Shown here in pieces: positions 1 to 12,035 of a stretch of 64,000 bases of DNA; position 1 is the stretch's first letter, and every line of letters starts with the position of its first letter. The notes under the pieces are model-generated. The model searched no databases, was not told the origin of the DNA, and saw only the letters and a list, made by a program, of their open reading frames with translations. Origin of the DNA: Collimonas fungivorans Ter331 (lineage in GTDB: Bacteria; Pseudomonadota; Gammaproteobacteria; Burkholderiales; Burkholderiaceae_D). Both the position numbers and the translations under genes were made by a program. The stretch lies in the NCBI RefSeq assembly GCF_000221045.1, contig NC_015856.1:2052687-2116686 (forward strand), in the 5' to 3' direction.

Positions 1-44
1 AGCGCGATCTTAAAGTCCTCCATGCGAAGCAAGAAGCACAAAAT

Positions 45-71
45 GAAAAAGGCCAATCAGAAGATTGGCCT
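45..71 (-). terminator. intrinsic terminator of tRNA-Pro
   Basis: An 8-bp perfect stem (GGCCAATC at 51-58 with GATTGGCC at 63-70, loop AGAA) is followed on the minus strand by a run of T (the A run at 46-50). It lies 17 nt downstream of the tRNA 3' end. Confidence 0.85.
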
Positions 72-87
72 AAGTCATTGATTCAAT

Positions 88-164
<77 letters not shown>

Positions 165-335
165 ACAAGCCTGATATTATATCAGGGCTAGTTGCTTTGT
201 TATTCACCGAAAACAGAGAAATTTCATAAAATTTTCCCACCGATTGCCGGGCGGATCGCGTGGCCCCTTGCCGGCCCCAGGGTTTTTGGCAGGCGCTGCG
301 TTCATCCGGGCGACAATCTTCACCAAAAAAATCCT

Positions 336-1457
336 ATGCCGATAAAAATCAGCCAGCAGTTTGACGCCGCCGCCATTGAAGTAGTGCGCGCGGACAGTCC
401 TCAGCAAATCGAATTGAACATCCGTAAAGATTCTCACGCGGATTTCACCCAATGGTTCTATTTCCGCATGCAGGGTGCGCGCGATGAGGATTGCACCATC
501 CGCTTCCTGAATGCCGGCGCCACCACCTACCCGAAGGGCTGGGAGAATTACCAGGCGGTGGCCAGCTACGACCGTGAGAACTGGTTCCGCGTGCCGACCA
601 GCTTTGACGGCCAGGTCATGACCATCAGCCATACGCCGGATTACGACAGCGTCTACTACGCCTACTTTGAACCGTACTCCTGGGAGCGCCACCTGGCGCT
701 GCTGGGGCAGGCCGAGCAGTCGCCGCTGGCGCGTGTGCTGGATATCGGCAGCACGGTCGACGGCCGCGACATGAACGTGCTGGTGATCGGCGATCCTGAC
801 GCTGCCAAGAAGGTATGGGTCATCGCGCGCCAGCACCCGGGCGAAACCATGGCGGAATGGTTTGTCGAAGGCATGGTCGACGCTTTGCTGGACAGCGCCA
901 ATCCGCTGGCGACCAAGGTATTGCAGCACGCGGTGTTCTACATCGTGCCGAACATGAATCCGGATGGCTCGGTGCGCGGCAACCTGCGCACCAATGCCGC
1001 CGGCGCTAACCTGAACCGCGAGTGGATGACGCCGACGCTGGAGCGCAGCCCTGAAGTGTTCGCGGTCAAGAACAAGATCCACGAAACCGGCTGCGACCTG
1101 TTCCTGGACGTGCACGGCGACGAGGCGTTGCCGTATGTGTTTGTGGCGGGCTCGGAGATGCTGGAGGATTTCAGTCCGCAGCAGGGCGTCGAGCAGCAGA
1201 AATTCATCGACGATTTCCTGCGCGCCAGCCCGGATTTCCAGACTGAATACGGCTACGCCGCGAGCAAGTACAGCAGCGACGTGCTGACCCTGGCGTCCAA
1301 GTATATCGGCCACACTTTCAAGTGCGTGTCGCTGACGCTGGAGCTGCCGTTCAAGGATAACGCCATCCTGCCGGATGCGCAGGTCGGCTGGGACGGCGCA
1401 CGCAGTGCGCGCCTGGGCGAGGTGGTGCTGCAGCCGATCTTGCGGGCGTTCGAATAA
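336..1457 (+). CDS. M14-family zinc carboxypeptidase (cytosolic carboxypeptidase-like)
   Basis: A 373-aa protein with an N-terminal beta-rich domain of about 120 residues followed by a metallocarboxypeptidase domain. Visible zinc ligands are H167 and E170 in RQHPGETMAE and H260 in LDVHGDE, and the catalytic Glu is probably in LTLELPFKD near the C-terminus. This pattern matches bacterial M14 peptidases related to eukaryotic cytosolic carboxypeptidases (AGBL type), which remove C-terminal residues from peptides; the substrate is unknown. There is no signal peptide, so it is presumably cytoplasmic. I chose the ATG at 336 because the longer upstream reading frame has no family character; the ribosome site is weak. 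A bidirectional terminator follows. Confidence 0.85.
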   Translation: MPIKISQQFDAAAIEVVRADSPQQIELNIRKDSHADFTQWFYFRMQGARDEDCTIRFLNAGATTYPKGWENYQAVASYDRENWFRVPTSFDGQVMTISHTPDYDSVYYAYFEPYSWERHLALLGQAEQSPLARVLDIGSTVDGRDMNVLVIGDPDAAKKVWVIARQHPGETMAEWFVEGMVDALLDSANPLATKVLQHAVFYIVPNMNPDGSVRGNLRTNAAGANLNREWMTPTLERSPEVFAVKNKIHETGCDLFLDVHGDEALPYVFVAGSEMLEDFSPQQGVEQQKFIDDFLRASPDFQTEYGYAASKYSSDVLTLASKYIGHTFKCVSLTLELPFKDNAILPDAQVGWDGARSARLGEVVLQPILRAFE

Positions 1458-1480
1458 CCCGCAGTCTCGATCTACATTGT

Positions 1481-1517
1481 AAAAAAGCCGGGCATGTCTG
1501 ACATGCCCGGCTTTTTT
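1481..1517. terminator. bidirectional intrinsic terminator
   Basis: A 17-bp perfect inverted repeat (arms 1481-1497 and 1501-1517, loop CTG) has an A run on one side and a T run on the other. It can end both the plus-strand peptidase gene and the minus-strand pirin gene that converge here. Confidence 0.9.
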
Positions 1518-1533
1518 CATGCTGCAACGGCGG

Positions 1534-2406
1534 TTATGCCGGTTCTGCGATCCGTGCAAAGCGGCCGCTGTTGAAGTCGGCGATCGCCTGCGCGATTTCT
1601 TCCTGGCTGTTCATGACGAACGGGCCATGGCCGACGATCGCTTCATCGATCGGCTCGCCGCTCAGCACCAGCACCACGGCGTCATTGTTGGCTTCGATAT
1701 CGACGCTGTTGCCATCGTTATCGAGCAACACCATTTGCGCTTCACGCGCCACGGTTTCACCGTTGACCAGCACGGTTCCGCGCAGCACCACCAGCGCCGA
1801 ATGCCAGCCGGTGGGCAGCGACAGCTTGGTGCTGGCGCCCTGGTTGAGGCGCATGTCCCACACGTTCATCGGCGTGAAGGTATGGGCCGGACCGGCATGG
1901 CCGTCGAACTCGCCGGCGATCACGCGCACGCTGCCGGCGCCGTCAGGCAGGGCCACGGCCAGGATGTCGCGGTCGACGATGGCTTGATAGCCAGGCGCCG
2001 TCATCTTGTCCTTGGCCGGCAGGTTCACCCACAGCTGCACCATTTCCAGCGTACCGCCGGAACGGGTGAAGGCTTCCGAGTGAAACTCCTGATGCAAGAT
2101 GCCGCTGCCTGCGGTCATCCATTGCACGTCGCCGGGGCCGATCACGCCACCGTTGCCGGTCGAGTCGCGGTGCTCCACTTCGCCCTTGTAGACGATGGTG
2201 ACGGTTTCGAAGCCGCGATGCGGATGCGAACCGACGCCGCGCGGGCGGGTAGTGGGGCTGAACTCAGCCGGACCGGCGTAATCGAGCAGCAGGAACGGGC
2301 TCAGTTGCTTGCCGTGGCTGGTGTACGAAAACATCGAGCGTGCAGGAAAACCGTCACCGACCCAATGTTGGCGAGGTGCGCTGTAGACGCCGAGGACTTT
2401 TTTCAT
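1534..2406 (-). CDS. pirin family protein
   Basis: A 290-aa bicupin of the pirin family. The N-terminal cupin carries the metal-binding block HPHRGFETVT, then VEHRDS and the E/H pair in SGILHQEFHSE. Bacterial pirins bind iron and some (YhhW type) oxidise quercetin; the role here is unknown. Its start is well supported by AGGAG shortly before ATG 2406 on the minus strand. It is divergent from the adjacent LysR gene, which suggests that regulator controls it, as is common for LysR/target pairs (inference). Confidence 0.9.
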   Translation of the reverse strand: MKKVLGVYSAPRQHWVGDGFPARSMFSYTSHGKQLSPFLLLDYAGPAEFSPTTRPRGVGSHPHRGFETVTIVYKGEVEHRDSTGNGGVIGPGDVQWMTAGSGILHQEFHSEAFTRSGGTLEMVQLWVNLPAKDKMTAPGYQAIVDRDILAVALPDGAGSVRVIAGEFDGHAGPAHTFTPMNVWDMRLNQGASTKLSLPTGWHSALVVLRGTVLVNGETVAREAQMVLLDNDGNSVDIEANNDAVVLVLSGEPIDEAIVGHGPFVMNSQEEIAQAIADFNSGRFARIAEPA

Positions 2407-2540
2407 GACTGACTCCTTGTATGGGTTGCATTGTTGGTACAGGTAATAGATTAATCCGAGGACAATGCGAGCGGTAGTCTGTAAAATTGGCCATCAGTGT
2501 CCTATTTGGTGAACGATGAGGTGTTTATGCAAGACTTGTC

Positions 2541-3446
2541 ATGCAAGATTTAAACGATCTCTATTACTACGTCCAAGTGGTCGACCATGGCGGCTTTGCG
2601 CCGGCGGGACGCGCCCTGGGCATGCCGAAGTCCAAGCTGAGCCGGCGCCTGCAGCTGCTGGAGGAGCGCCTGGGCGTGCGGCTGGTCCAGCGCACCACGC
2701 GGCAGTTTTCGGTGACCGAAGTGGGGCAGTCCTATTACGAGCACTGCAAGGCGATGCTGGTCGAGGCGGACGCGGCGCAGGACGCCATCGAGCTGACCCG
2801 CGGCGAGCCGCGTGGCACCGTGCGTCTGACTTGCCCGGTGGCTTTGCTGCATGCGCATGTGGACGTGATGCTGGCCGATTTCATGGCGGCCAATCCGCGC
2901 GTGACAGTATTGCTGGAGGCGACCAACCGCCGGGTCGATGTGGTGGCGGAGGCGGTGGATATCGCGATCCGGGTGCGGCCGCCGCCGATCCCGGACAGCG
3001 ACCTGGTGCTGCGCATATTGGCGGACCGCAGCCAGTGCCTGGTCGCCAGCCCGCTACTACTGAAAGGGCAGCCGTTGCCGGCGTCGCCGGCGGATCTGAG
3101 CGACTGGCCGAGCCTGGGCCTGGGCACGGCGCAGCAAAACCATGTGTGGAACCTGTTCGGGCCGGACGGCGCCAAGGCGGCGATCCATCACACGCCGCGG
3201 TTTGTCACCGGCGACATGATGGCCTTGCTGCGGGCGGCGGTGGCCGGCGTCGGCATCGTGCAGCTGCCGACCATGATGATCCGCGAGCAGGTAGCGCAGG
3301 GCACGCTGGTGCATGTCTTGAACGACTGGCGGCCACGGCATGAAATCATCCACGTGGTATTCCCATCGCGGCGCGGTTTGCTGCCTTTGGTGCGGACTTT
3401 GATCGATTACCTGGTGCAGCGTTTCCAGGCTCTGGAAGAGGACTGA
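2541..3446 (+). CDS. LysR-family transcriptional regulator
   Basis: A 301-aa protein with a typical LysR N-terminal winged helix (residues about 1-60, with KSKLSRRLQLLEERLGVRLVQRTTRQ) and a substrate-binding domain from about 90 to the end. It belongs to the large group that resembles regulators next to pirin or quinone-related genes. It is divergent from the pirin gene with a 134-bp shared intergenic region. The effector cannot be told from sequence. A short GC hairpin without a T run follows the stop codon (3447-3465). Confidence 0.92.
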   Translation: MQDLNDLYYYVQVVDHGGFAPAGRALGMPKSKLSRRLQLLEERLGVRLVQRTTRQFSVTEVGQSYYEHCKAMLVEADAAQDAIELTRGEPRGTVRLTCPVALLHAHVDVMLADFMAANPRVTVLLEATNRRVDVVAEAVDIAIRVRPPPIPDSDLVLRILADRSQCLVASPLLLKGQPLPASPADLSDWPSLGLGTAQQNHVWNLFGPDGAKAAIHHTPRFVTGDMMALLRAAVAGVGIVQLPTMMIREQVAQGTLVHVLNDWRPRHEIIHVVFPSRRGLLPLVRTLIDYLVQRFQALEED

Positions 3447-3489
3447 GCCGGCAATCTCTGCCGGCCCGGTAGTTCCTCGTACAGCTGCT

Positions 3490-4743
3490 TCAGTGGAAAT
3501 GCGCCGAGCCGGCAGGCGTATCGTCAGGCATTTCCGGATGCACCAGGTCGCCTTCGCGGTCCGGGTAGAGCGGGGTGCCGCAATCGTCGCAAAATTCCAT
3601 GGCAAACAATTCGGCGTGGCGCTGGATGTCGTCGATGCCGCATTCGCGCAGCAGGCTCAGGATCTGTTCCAGCGGGGTTTCCGGCTCGGCCGTGGCGGCC
3701 TCGCTGTCGCCGGCGCGGCTGACGATTTCTTCGTTGGCTTCTTCGGGGCCGTACAGCGGCCATACCACGCCGTAGATCACTTCGTTGGTCTGGCCCAGCG
3801 AAAAGCCGATGCGGTATTCGTCGACGCGGCCGCTTTCCGGCTGTTCGCTGAAACGGCCGATGCTGGCGTGCAGGTCTTTCGAGGCGATGTCCAGCGTGTG
3901 CGACAGGTAGTAGCTGGCGGCGCGCAGGGAAGCAGGGCGGATCTGCAGGTCAGCCTCGCGGCAGGCAGCGAAATACGCTTCCGGCAGCAGCAGCTGGATG
4001 CCGCAACCCGGCAGCAGGCGCGTCATGTTGGGCGTGACCTGGTTGCGCCATTGCTCCAGCGCCTGTTCCTTGTCGGCGGCGATGTGGCCGGGCTGGCCAT
4101 GCATCATCTGCCAGCGGAACAGCGGCATGCCGCTGGGCGCCACCAGGGCTGCCAGCAGGTAGCGGGTGTCGGCCAGGAACGGCGCGGTCTGCGGCTGGTC
4201 GGCCGGGCTGCGCACCGGCGCCGCGGTCAGCGCCGCATGCGACAGCTGCTGCAGCAGGGCGTAGGTTTCGCTGTGGCTGCGCGGCAGCTGGTCGATCGCA
4301 TACAGCGACGGCACCATGGCGGTCATGACTTCCGGCGCCAGGATGTGGGCGTGCAGATGGGCGCCGAGGGTCAGCATGACGTCGCTCGGGATCGGTCCCG
4401 AGCCGATCGAAAAACGGGTCCATGCCAGCAGCGGGATGCCGACCAGCAGGCAGTCGTATTGCTGGCCCTGGTAGTCGATGGTGCTCGATTCGCTGCAGGC
4501 TTCGACTACGTCCATCAGGGCGTCGTAGGCGTCCGGCTCGACCGGGAACAGCTGCTCCAGCGCGCCGTCGATAGGCTCCTGGTGGCGCGCCTTGAAATGC
4601 TTGTTGAGCAAGGCTTCGATCTCGCGTTCCCATGCGCGCTCCTCAAGACGGCTGGAGGCTTGTATCAATGCCTGCGCCAGCTCGGCCAGGCGATGGCTGT
4701 CGGCGGATGATTTGCGGGAAGGTTTTTTTGACGGACGGCGCAT
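3490..4743 (-). CDS. DUF2863 family protein
   Basis: A 417-aa protein with a basic N-terminus (MRRPSKKPSRK) and a C-terminal Cys/His-containing tail (residues with CDDCGTP, then HPEMPDD). I recognise it as the DUF2863 family that is common in Burkholderiales and has no assigned function. The CxxC near the C-terminus could bind metal (inference). An upstream in-frame GTG at 4770 would add nine residues; I prefer ATG 4743 because the RRPSKK start is the family-like one. Confidence 0.75.
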   Translation of the reverse strand: MRRPSKKPSRKSSADSHRLAELAQALIQASSRLEERAWEREIEALLNKHFKARHQEPIDGALEQLFPVEPDAYDALMDVVEACSESSTIDYQGQQYDCLLVGIPLLAWTRFSIGSGPIPSDVMLTLGAHLHAHILAPEVMTAMVPSLYAIDQLPRSHSETYALLQQLSHAALTAAPVRSPADQPQTAPFLADTRYLLAALVAPSGMPLFRWQMMHGQPGHIAADKEQALEQWRNQVTPNMTRLLPGCGIQLLLPEAYFAACREADLQIRPASLRAASYYLSHTLDIASKDLHASIGRFSEQPESGRVDEYRIGFSLGQTNEVIYGVVWPLYGPEEANEEIVSRAGDSEAATAEPETPLEQILSLLRECGIDDIQRHAELFAMEFCDDCGTPLYPDREGDLVHPEMPDDTPAGSAHFH

Positions 4744-4955
4744 AGTGGATAGAGTAAGGGCTGACAACACATAGTCAATGTCTTACTGCGCGACCGTAGC
4801 GGATGCTTGCATCCGAGGAGCGGCAACCGAGATGCTCACATTATCCTTGTGGATATGCTCCGCTGTTCTGCGCTGCCTTCTGGCCTACGACCGCTTGCTG
4901 TGAGTTTTTATGGGACTCAGAGGCAGGAAGACTGCAAGCTTCTATTGTAGTGGAT

Positions 4956-5225
4956 TTGGGGCCTGTTATCACTTAATTTGGGAGATGCGTTCAAGCCAAA
5001 ACGTGCGGTGGCAAGGCGCGTGGCGTAGCAGGGGCAGGTCGCCCCTGCAAGCCATGCAACGCGGCCAGCACACGTTTTGGCTTGAACCCTCCGGGAACGG
5101 CTGCAGGCGTCGCATGCCGTCGTTACTCCTCCTTGCCGTAGCACCGCTACGTCGCGTCGTCGCGCCTAGGCCTGCAACGCCTGCCGCGCGTTCGCACTCC
5201 CAAATTAAGTGATAACAGGCCCCAA
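4956..5225. mobile_element. 270-bp MITE-like element with perfect 29-bp terminal inverted repeats
   Basis: The 29 bases at 4956-4984 (starting TTGGGGCCTGTTATCACTTA) are the exact reverse complement of 5197-5225. Inside are a second 16-bp perfect inverted pair (4990-5005 with 5071-5086, TTCAAGCCAAAACGTG) and a hairpin (GCAGGGGC 5028-5035 with GCCCCTGC 5041-5048). No convincing protein is encoded. It sits between the 5' end of the DUF2863 gene and the acnA terminator. It looks like a non-autonomous, highly structured transposable or palindromic repeat. No target-site duplication is obvious. The flanking 4744-4955 holds no gene. Confidence 0.75.
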
Positions 5226-5274
5226 CGGTATGTGGAATAACTACCGTAGATAAGCTGGTGTCTGGCCTGGAAAT

Positions 5275-5301
5275 GAAAAAACGCCGGGTTGGCCGGCGTT
5301 C
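5275..5301 (-). terminator. acnA terminator
   Basis: Perfect 8-bp stem AACGCCGG (5280-5287) with CCGGCGTT (5293-5300), followed by T residues on the minus strand. It lies about 60 nt after the acnA stop codon. Confidence 0.85.
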
Positions 5302-5358
5302 TTGGGTAGACCCGATTGCCCGTCCACCGCCCGTAAAAGGCAGCGGACCGGGCAATTG

Positions 5359-8070
<2,712 letters not shown>

Positions 8071-8095
8071 GATTTCTCCTGGGTTTTCAGTTTAA

Positions 8096-8581
8096 TTACA
8101 AGCTATGTGCCGGATCGACAGGCGCAGCGGCCGGCAGCAGTTCTTGCTCTGCCGATTTGCATTCGTTGGCCAGCTGATGTCCTGTTTTTGAATCAAGCAA
8201 AATGCCCTTGGCCGGGATGCCGATCCAGAGCAGGCCGTATTTGCGGTTTTCAAAGCGGTTGGCGCCGGTGGTGGTCGGCACGCGCGAAAGGCGGTGCAGG
8301 GCTTTGCCCCAGCGTAGTGCAATGTGCTTGTCGTCTTCGGCATTGGTGAAAATGGTCAGGCTGTTGCCGAGCTCGCATTTGTAATCGATGGAAACCGAAG
8401 TCTTGACGTCCGGCGTGCCTTCATCCTCGCCGTCGTCGACTTCCGCCGGCGCTGCCTTTGCAGCTGGCTTCTTGGCCGATTTCTTGACGGTTTTCTTGGC
8501 GCTGGTCTGGGCTTGCACCTGCGGTGCTGCAACTGCCAGGCCGGCGCACAGCAAAACTAAAATAGACAGACTCTTTCTCAT
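8096..8581 (-). CDS. MliC-like periplasmic protein (putative C-type lysozyme inhibitor family)
   Basis: A 161-aa protein. Residues 1-23 are a signal peptide (MRKSLSILVLLCAGLAVAA, then a QAQ cleavage region), followed by a Lys/Ala-rich linker (SAKKTVKKSAKK) and a C-terminal domain starting IDYKCELGNSLTIF and ending HQLANECKS. The two cysteines and the WIGIPAKG region resemble the MliC/PliC fold, whose members inhibit host lysozyme. I chose ATG 8581 because GGAG lies 8 nt before it; ATG 8587 is too close. There is no lipobox, so it is probably soluble. Function is inferred from fold only. Confidence 0.65.
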   Translation of the reverse strand: MRKSLSILVLLCAGLAVAAPQVQAQTSAKKTVKKSAKKPAAKAAPAEVDDGEDEGTPDVKTSVSIDYKCELGNSLTIFTNAEDDKHIALRWGKALHRLSRVPTTTGANRFENRKYGLLWIGIPAKGILLDSKTGHQLANECKSAEQELLPAAAPVDPAHSL

Positions 8582-8642
8582 TTCCATTGCTCCATAATAA
8601 ATTTCGTGTGCATCCCGCTTTTCTTGTAATTGCGGGGCGCTG

Positions 8643-9614
8643 TTATAACAAAGTTGCTGCGCCTTCAGGTAGTGCGACACCGTTGTTTTTTGCACGCTGC
8701 AGGACGCTCCAGTAGTAACGGTAACTGGCGCGGTCATGCAGCGTGCCCTCGTGTTGTATCGGCCCCCAGTCTGCCTGCCGGGCCGCAAGCAGGATCTGTG
8801 CCGCAGCGGCTATCTCGGACTGCGGCGGGGTGAATGCATTCAATATCGGCCTGATCTGCTGCGGATGGATGCTCCACATGCGGGTATAGCCGAATTCGCT
8901 GACTGCGCGACCGGCATCGGCAGCGACGCTGGCGCTGTCCTTGATGTCGGTGGTGACGTTATGCGACGGCACCTTGCCGTGCGCATGGCAGGCCGCGGCG
9001 ATTTCCAGCTTGGCGCGGGTGACCAGTGGATGGCTGAACTGCGCCGGCGAGCGCATCGCTGCGCTGGGAATGGCGCCGTAGTGCGCCGAAACAAAATCCA
9101 TGATGCCGAACGACAGCGACTGCACCTGCGGCAGGGCGGCGATGGCGAACACGTCGGCCAGCGCGCCATGGGTTTCTATCAGTACATGGACCGGCAAAGC
9201 CTGCCGTCCGGCCTGGCTGCTGTGGTGTTCTATCAGGGCGATGGCGGCGCTCACCTCGGCCAGGCTTTCGGCCTTGGGCAGCATCAGGTAAGCCAGCCGG
9301 CGCGCCGCGCCTTTGCAGATGATCTCTACGTCTTGTTCGAAAAAAGCGCTGCCGCTATCGTGCACGCGCGCCCCGATGCGCTCAAAGCGGTTGTCGGCGC
9401 CGCCGATGACGGCGGCCACCAGTTGAGCGTGTGCTGCTTCGTTGCCGGCGCTGGCGCCGTCTTCGCAGTCGAGCGTGATGTCGAATACCGGACCCAGCTC
9501 CTGCTGCAGCGCGACCGACTTACGCATGAGCTTTTCAGCGCCGGCGTAATGATCGCAGACCGGTAGCGAGACCGGCTGCTGCTTGCCTAGGAATAAGACC
9601 TGGGTAGGATGCAT
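8643..9614 (-). CDS. HpcH/HpaI aldolase / citrate lyase beta-like (CitE-like) protein
   Basis: A 323-aa TIM-barrel protein of the CitE-like CoA ester lyase family. The acidic metal-binding motif is in FDITLDCEDGA, and the HVLIETHGAL and SFGIMDFVSAHYG blocks provide further metal and CoA contacts. Relatives act as malyl-CoA/citramalyl-CoA lyases or thioesterases. There are no citD or citF genes beside it, so it is not part of a citrate lyase complex. Its place between mdh and acnA fits a role with C4/C5 CoA esters (inference). Exact substrate unknown. Confidence 0.82.
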   Translation of the reverse strand: MHPTQVLFLGKQQPVSLPVCDHYAGAEKLMRKSVALQQELGPVFDITLDCEDGASAGNEAAHAQLVAAVIGGADNRFERIGARVHDSGSAFFEQDVEIICKGAARRLAYLMLPKAESLAEVSAAIALIEHHSSQAGRQALPVHVLIETHGALADVFAIAALPQVQSLSFGIMDFVSAHYGAIPSAAMRSPAQFSHPLVTRAKLEIAAACHAHGKVPSHNVTTDIKDSASVAADAGRAVSEFGYTRMWSIHPQQIRPILNAFTPPQSEIAAAAQILLAARQADWGPIQHEGTLHDRASYRYYWSVLQRAKNNGVALPEGAATLL

Positions 9615-9661
9615 TGCGACTTTTTGTTGGGTGTGGCGGTAAAAAATTCTGTATTCAAGCG

Positions 9662-9691
9662 CTGCATGGCAATGGCTGTGTTGCCATGCAG
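9662..9691. other. perfect inverted repeat between mdh and the CitE-like gene
   Basis: The 11-bp arms CTGCATGGCAA (9662-9672) and TTGCCATGCAG (9681-9691) enclose an 8-nt loop. On the minus strand it lies about 30 nt after the mdh stop, with a T-rich stretch a dozen bases further on. It may act as a weak terminator or an RNA-stabilising hairpin that sets mdh apart from the downstream genes. Confidence 0.55.
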
Positions 9692-9719
9692 GTGCTGCGG
9701 GTGTACGTGCCTGAGGGGA

Positions 9720-10709
9720 TTAGCCGACCAGGTGTTTCACGCCGTCACGCTCTTCTTGCAGTTCTTTCAGCGTGATGTTGATGCGCTCTTGCGAGAAGGC
9801 GTCGATTTCCAGGCCCTGGACGATTTTGTATTCGCCGTTTTCAGTGGTGACAGGGAAACCGAACATGGTGCCTTCAGGAATGCCGTAGGAACCGTCCGAC
9901 GGCACGCCCATGGTGGTCCACTTGCCGTTGGTGCCGAGCACCCAGTCACGCACGTGGTCGATGGCAGCGTTGGCGGCCGAAGCAGCCGACGACAGGCCGC
10001 GCGCTTCGATGATGGCGGCACCGCGCTTGCCGACGGTCGGCAGGAACACGTCCTTGTTCCAGACCTGGTCGTTGATCAGGTCCTTGACCGATGCGCCGTC
10101 GGCTGTCGCGTAGCGATAGTCGGCGTACATGGTTGGCGAGTGGTTGCCCCAGACGAACAGTTTTTCGATGCTGGCGACCGGCTTGCCGATCTTGGCCGCG
10201 ACTTGCGACAGGGCGCGGTTGTGGTCCAGGCGCAGCATCGCGGTGAAGTTCTTGGCCGGCAGGTTAGGCGCCGATTTCATGGCGATGTAAGCATTGGTGT
10301 TGGCTGGATTGCCGACCACCAGCACCTTGACATTGCGCGAAGCGACAGCGTCCAGCGCCTTGCCTTGCACCGTGAAGATCTGGGCGTTGGCTTCCAGCAG
10401 GTCTTTGCGTTCCATGCCTGGGCCGCGCGGACGGGCGCCGACCAGCAGGGCGACGTCGACATCCTTGAATGCAGTCAGCGGATCGCTGTGGGCAGTGATG
10501 CCGGCCAGCAGCGGGAAGGCGCAATCGTCGACTTCCATGATCACACCCTTGAGCGCTTTTTGTGCTTTTTCGTCAGGGATTTCCAGCAGTTGCAAAATGA
10601 CTGGTTGATCTTTGCCGAGCAGGTCGCCGTTGGCGATGCGGAACAGGAGGGAATAACCGATTTGACCAGCGGCGCCGGTAACGGCAACGCGCAGAGGGGA
10701 CTTAGCCAT
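9720..10709 (-). CDS. mdh: malate dehydrogenase
   Basis: A 329-aa NAD-dependent malate dehydrogenase that oxidises malate to oxaloacetate. The Rossmann motif is [10 protein letters not shown] at residues 11-20. The substrate loop [15 protein letters not shown], the catalytic Asp in [11 protein letters not shown] and the His in [10 protein letters not shown] are intact. This form is the one typical of betaproteobacteria. It is transcribed away from the GntR regulator, with about 315 bp between their starts that contain a perfect palindrome. Confidence 0.97.
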   Translation of the reverse strand: MAKSPLRVAVTGAAGQIGYSLLFRIANGDLLGKDQPVILQLLEIPDEKAQKALKGVIMEVDDCAFPLLAGITAHSDPLTAFKDVDVALLVGARPRGPGMERKDLLEANAQIFTVQGKALDAVASRNVKVLVVGNPANTNAYIAMKSAPNLPAKNFTAMLRLDHNRALSQVAAKIGKPVASIEKLFVWGNHSPTMYADYRYATADGASVKDLINDQVWNKDVFLPTVGKRGAAIIEARGLSSAASAANAAIDHVRDWVLGTNGKWTTMGVPSDGSYGIPEGTMFGFPVTTENGEYKIVQGLEIDAFSQERINITLKELQEERDGVKHLVG

Positions 10710-10966
10710 GTTGAATCTCCAGAGAGGTGGTAGAAAAGCGATGTCTGTTGGTACGTTTGCGTAATATATCTATCGTAGCGATGCTGCGCAGCCTCTAATG
10801 ATACCGGCGAAAGCCGTGTGCGTCAGTTTGTTTCGCTTTGAGCGGGAGCCGGAATTCACGGCTTGCATCTCTTGCATGAAACGCGATCTGAGCGCGGCGC
10901 CAGCCGTCAATTAGTGCTTATGCCCGCGAGTTTAGGCTTGGCAACATGGTATGTCAATCAATATCT

Positions 10967-10986
10967 TATGTCTTATATAAGACATA
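10967..10986. promoter_or_regulatory. 20-bp perfect palindrome, candidate GntR/HutC-type operator
   Basis: TATGTCTTATATAAGACATA is its own reverse complement. It sits 38 bp before the likely start of the GntR gene in the mdh-gntR divergent region. HutC-subfamily regulators bind GT-N-TA-N-AC type palindromes, and the core GTCTTATATAAGAC fits that shape. Autoregulation and control of mdh or sdh is an inference. The rest of the 315-bp interval shows no gene. Confidence 0.6.
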
Positions 10987-11024
10987 TCATTGCGCATTTT
11001 TTGCTGGACGACAATGGGTGTTTT

Positions 11025-11837
11025 ATGGTGAAATCTGAGCTTATGAGTTCCATCCCGTCCAATGTGAGCAGTGACCCCGCCGGCCAGAGCGCTGCTGTTC
11101 CTGCATCTCCCTCGGCATCGTCCCCGACCTTCAGTCCCCTCTACCAGCAAATCAAGGCGCTGATCATGCAGCGCCTGCAATCCGGCGAATGGAAGCCGGG
11201 CGAACTGATCCCTAGCGAAGTCGAGCTCGGCAACCGTTTCAAGGTCAGCCAGGGCACGGTGCGCAAGGCGATCGACGAGCTGGCCGCGGAAAACCTGCTG
11301 GTCCGGCGCCAGGGCAAGGGCACGTTTGTCGCCACCCATCACGAAGCGCGTTCGCAGTTCCGCTTCCTGCGCCTGATGCCGGACAGCGACCAGCCGCAAG
11401 TTACCGATAAAAAAGTCATCGAACTGAAGCGCCTGCGCGCGCCGGCGGAAATTGCGCGCCTGCTGGGCATGAAATCGGGCGACTCGGCGGTGTATGTCAA
11501 GCGCGTCATGGCGTTCGACGGCGTGCCGACCATACTCGAAGAGCTGTGGCTGCCGGGCGCGCTGTTCAAGGCCCTGACGCTGGAGCGCCTGGTGGAATAC
11601 AAGGGGCCGATGTACGGCCTGTTTGAAACCGAATTCGGCACGCGCATGATCCGTGCCACCGAGCAGATCCGCGCCGCCAGCGCCGACGCCGATGCGGCGC
11701 AGTTGCTGGCGGTGGAAAAATCGTCGCCTTTGTTGTGCGTGGAGCGCGTCTCTTTCACCTATGGCGATAAGCCGGTAGAAGTGCGGCGCGGCTTGTATGT
11801 GACCAATCGTCATCACTACCAGAACGAGCTGAACTGA
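11025..11837 (+). CDS. GntR-family (HutC/UTRA) transcriptional regulator
   Basis: A 270-aa protein with a variable N-terminal tail (about 35 residues rich in Ser, Pro and Ala), a GntR winged helix (FSPLYQQIKALIMQRLQSGEWKPGELIPSE ending GQGTFVATHHE in form; motif split here by the alignment) and a UTRA ligand-binding domain with PTILEELWLPG. It lies directly upstream of sdhCDAB in the same direction, and in related genomes a GntR gene has the same position, so it probably controls TCA genes in response to a metabolite (inference). ATG 11043 is an alternative start; neither has a strong ribosome site. Confidence 0.88.
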   Translation: MVKSELMSSIPSNVSSDPAGQSAAVPASPSASSPTFSPLYQQIKALIMQRLQSGEWKPGELIPSEVELGNRFKVSQGTVRKAIDELAAENLLVRRQGKGTFVATHHEARSQFRFLRLMPDSDQPQVTDKKVIELKRLRAPAEIARLLGMKSGDSAVYVKRVMAFDGVPTILEELWLPGALFKALTLERLVEYKGPMYGLFETEFGTRMIRATEQIRAASADADAAQLLAVEKSSPLLCVERVSFTYGDKPVEVRRGLYVTNRHHYQNELN

Positions 11838-12035
11838 GCGAGCTGAGCTGAGTAAGAGTGACGCGCCAGCTCCCGGTCGATGCCGACGACTGGTGGCAAA
11901 ATGGCAAAGCACCAGGATGGCGCCGGTGATTATTTGCAGTATTGAATAATAACTATTGGTGTGCTGCACAAAAATCGGCGAAAATTGCGGGATTGCGCTT
12001 TAGTCGCAAATTTTTAAACTGAGGAGAACCCTGTT

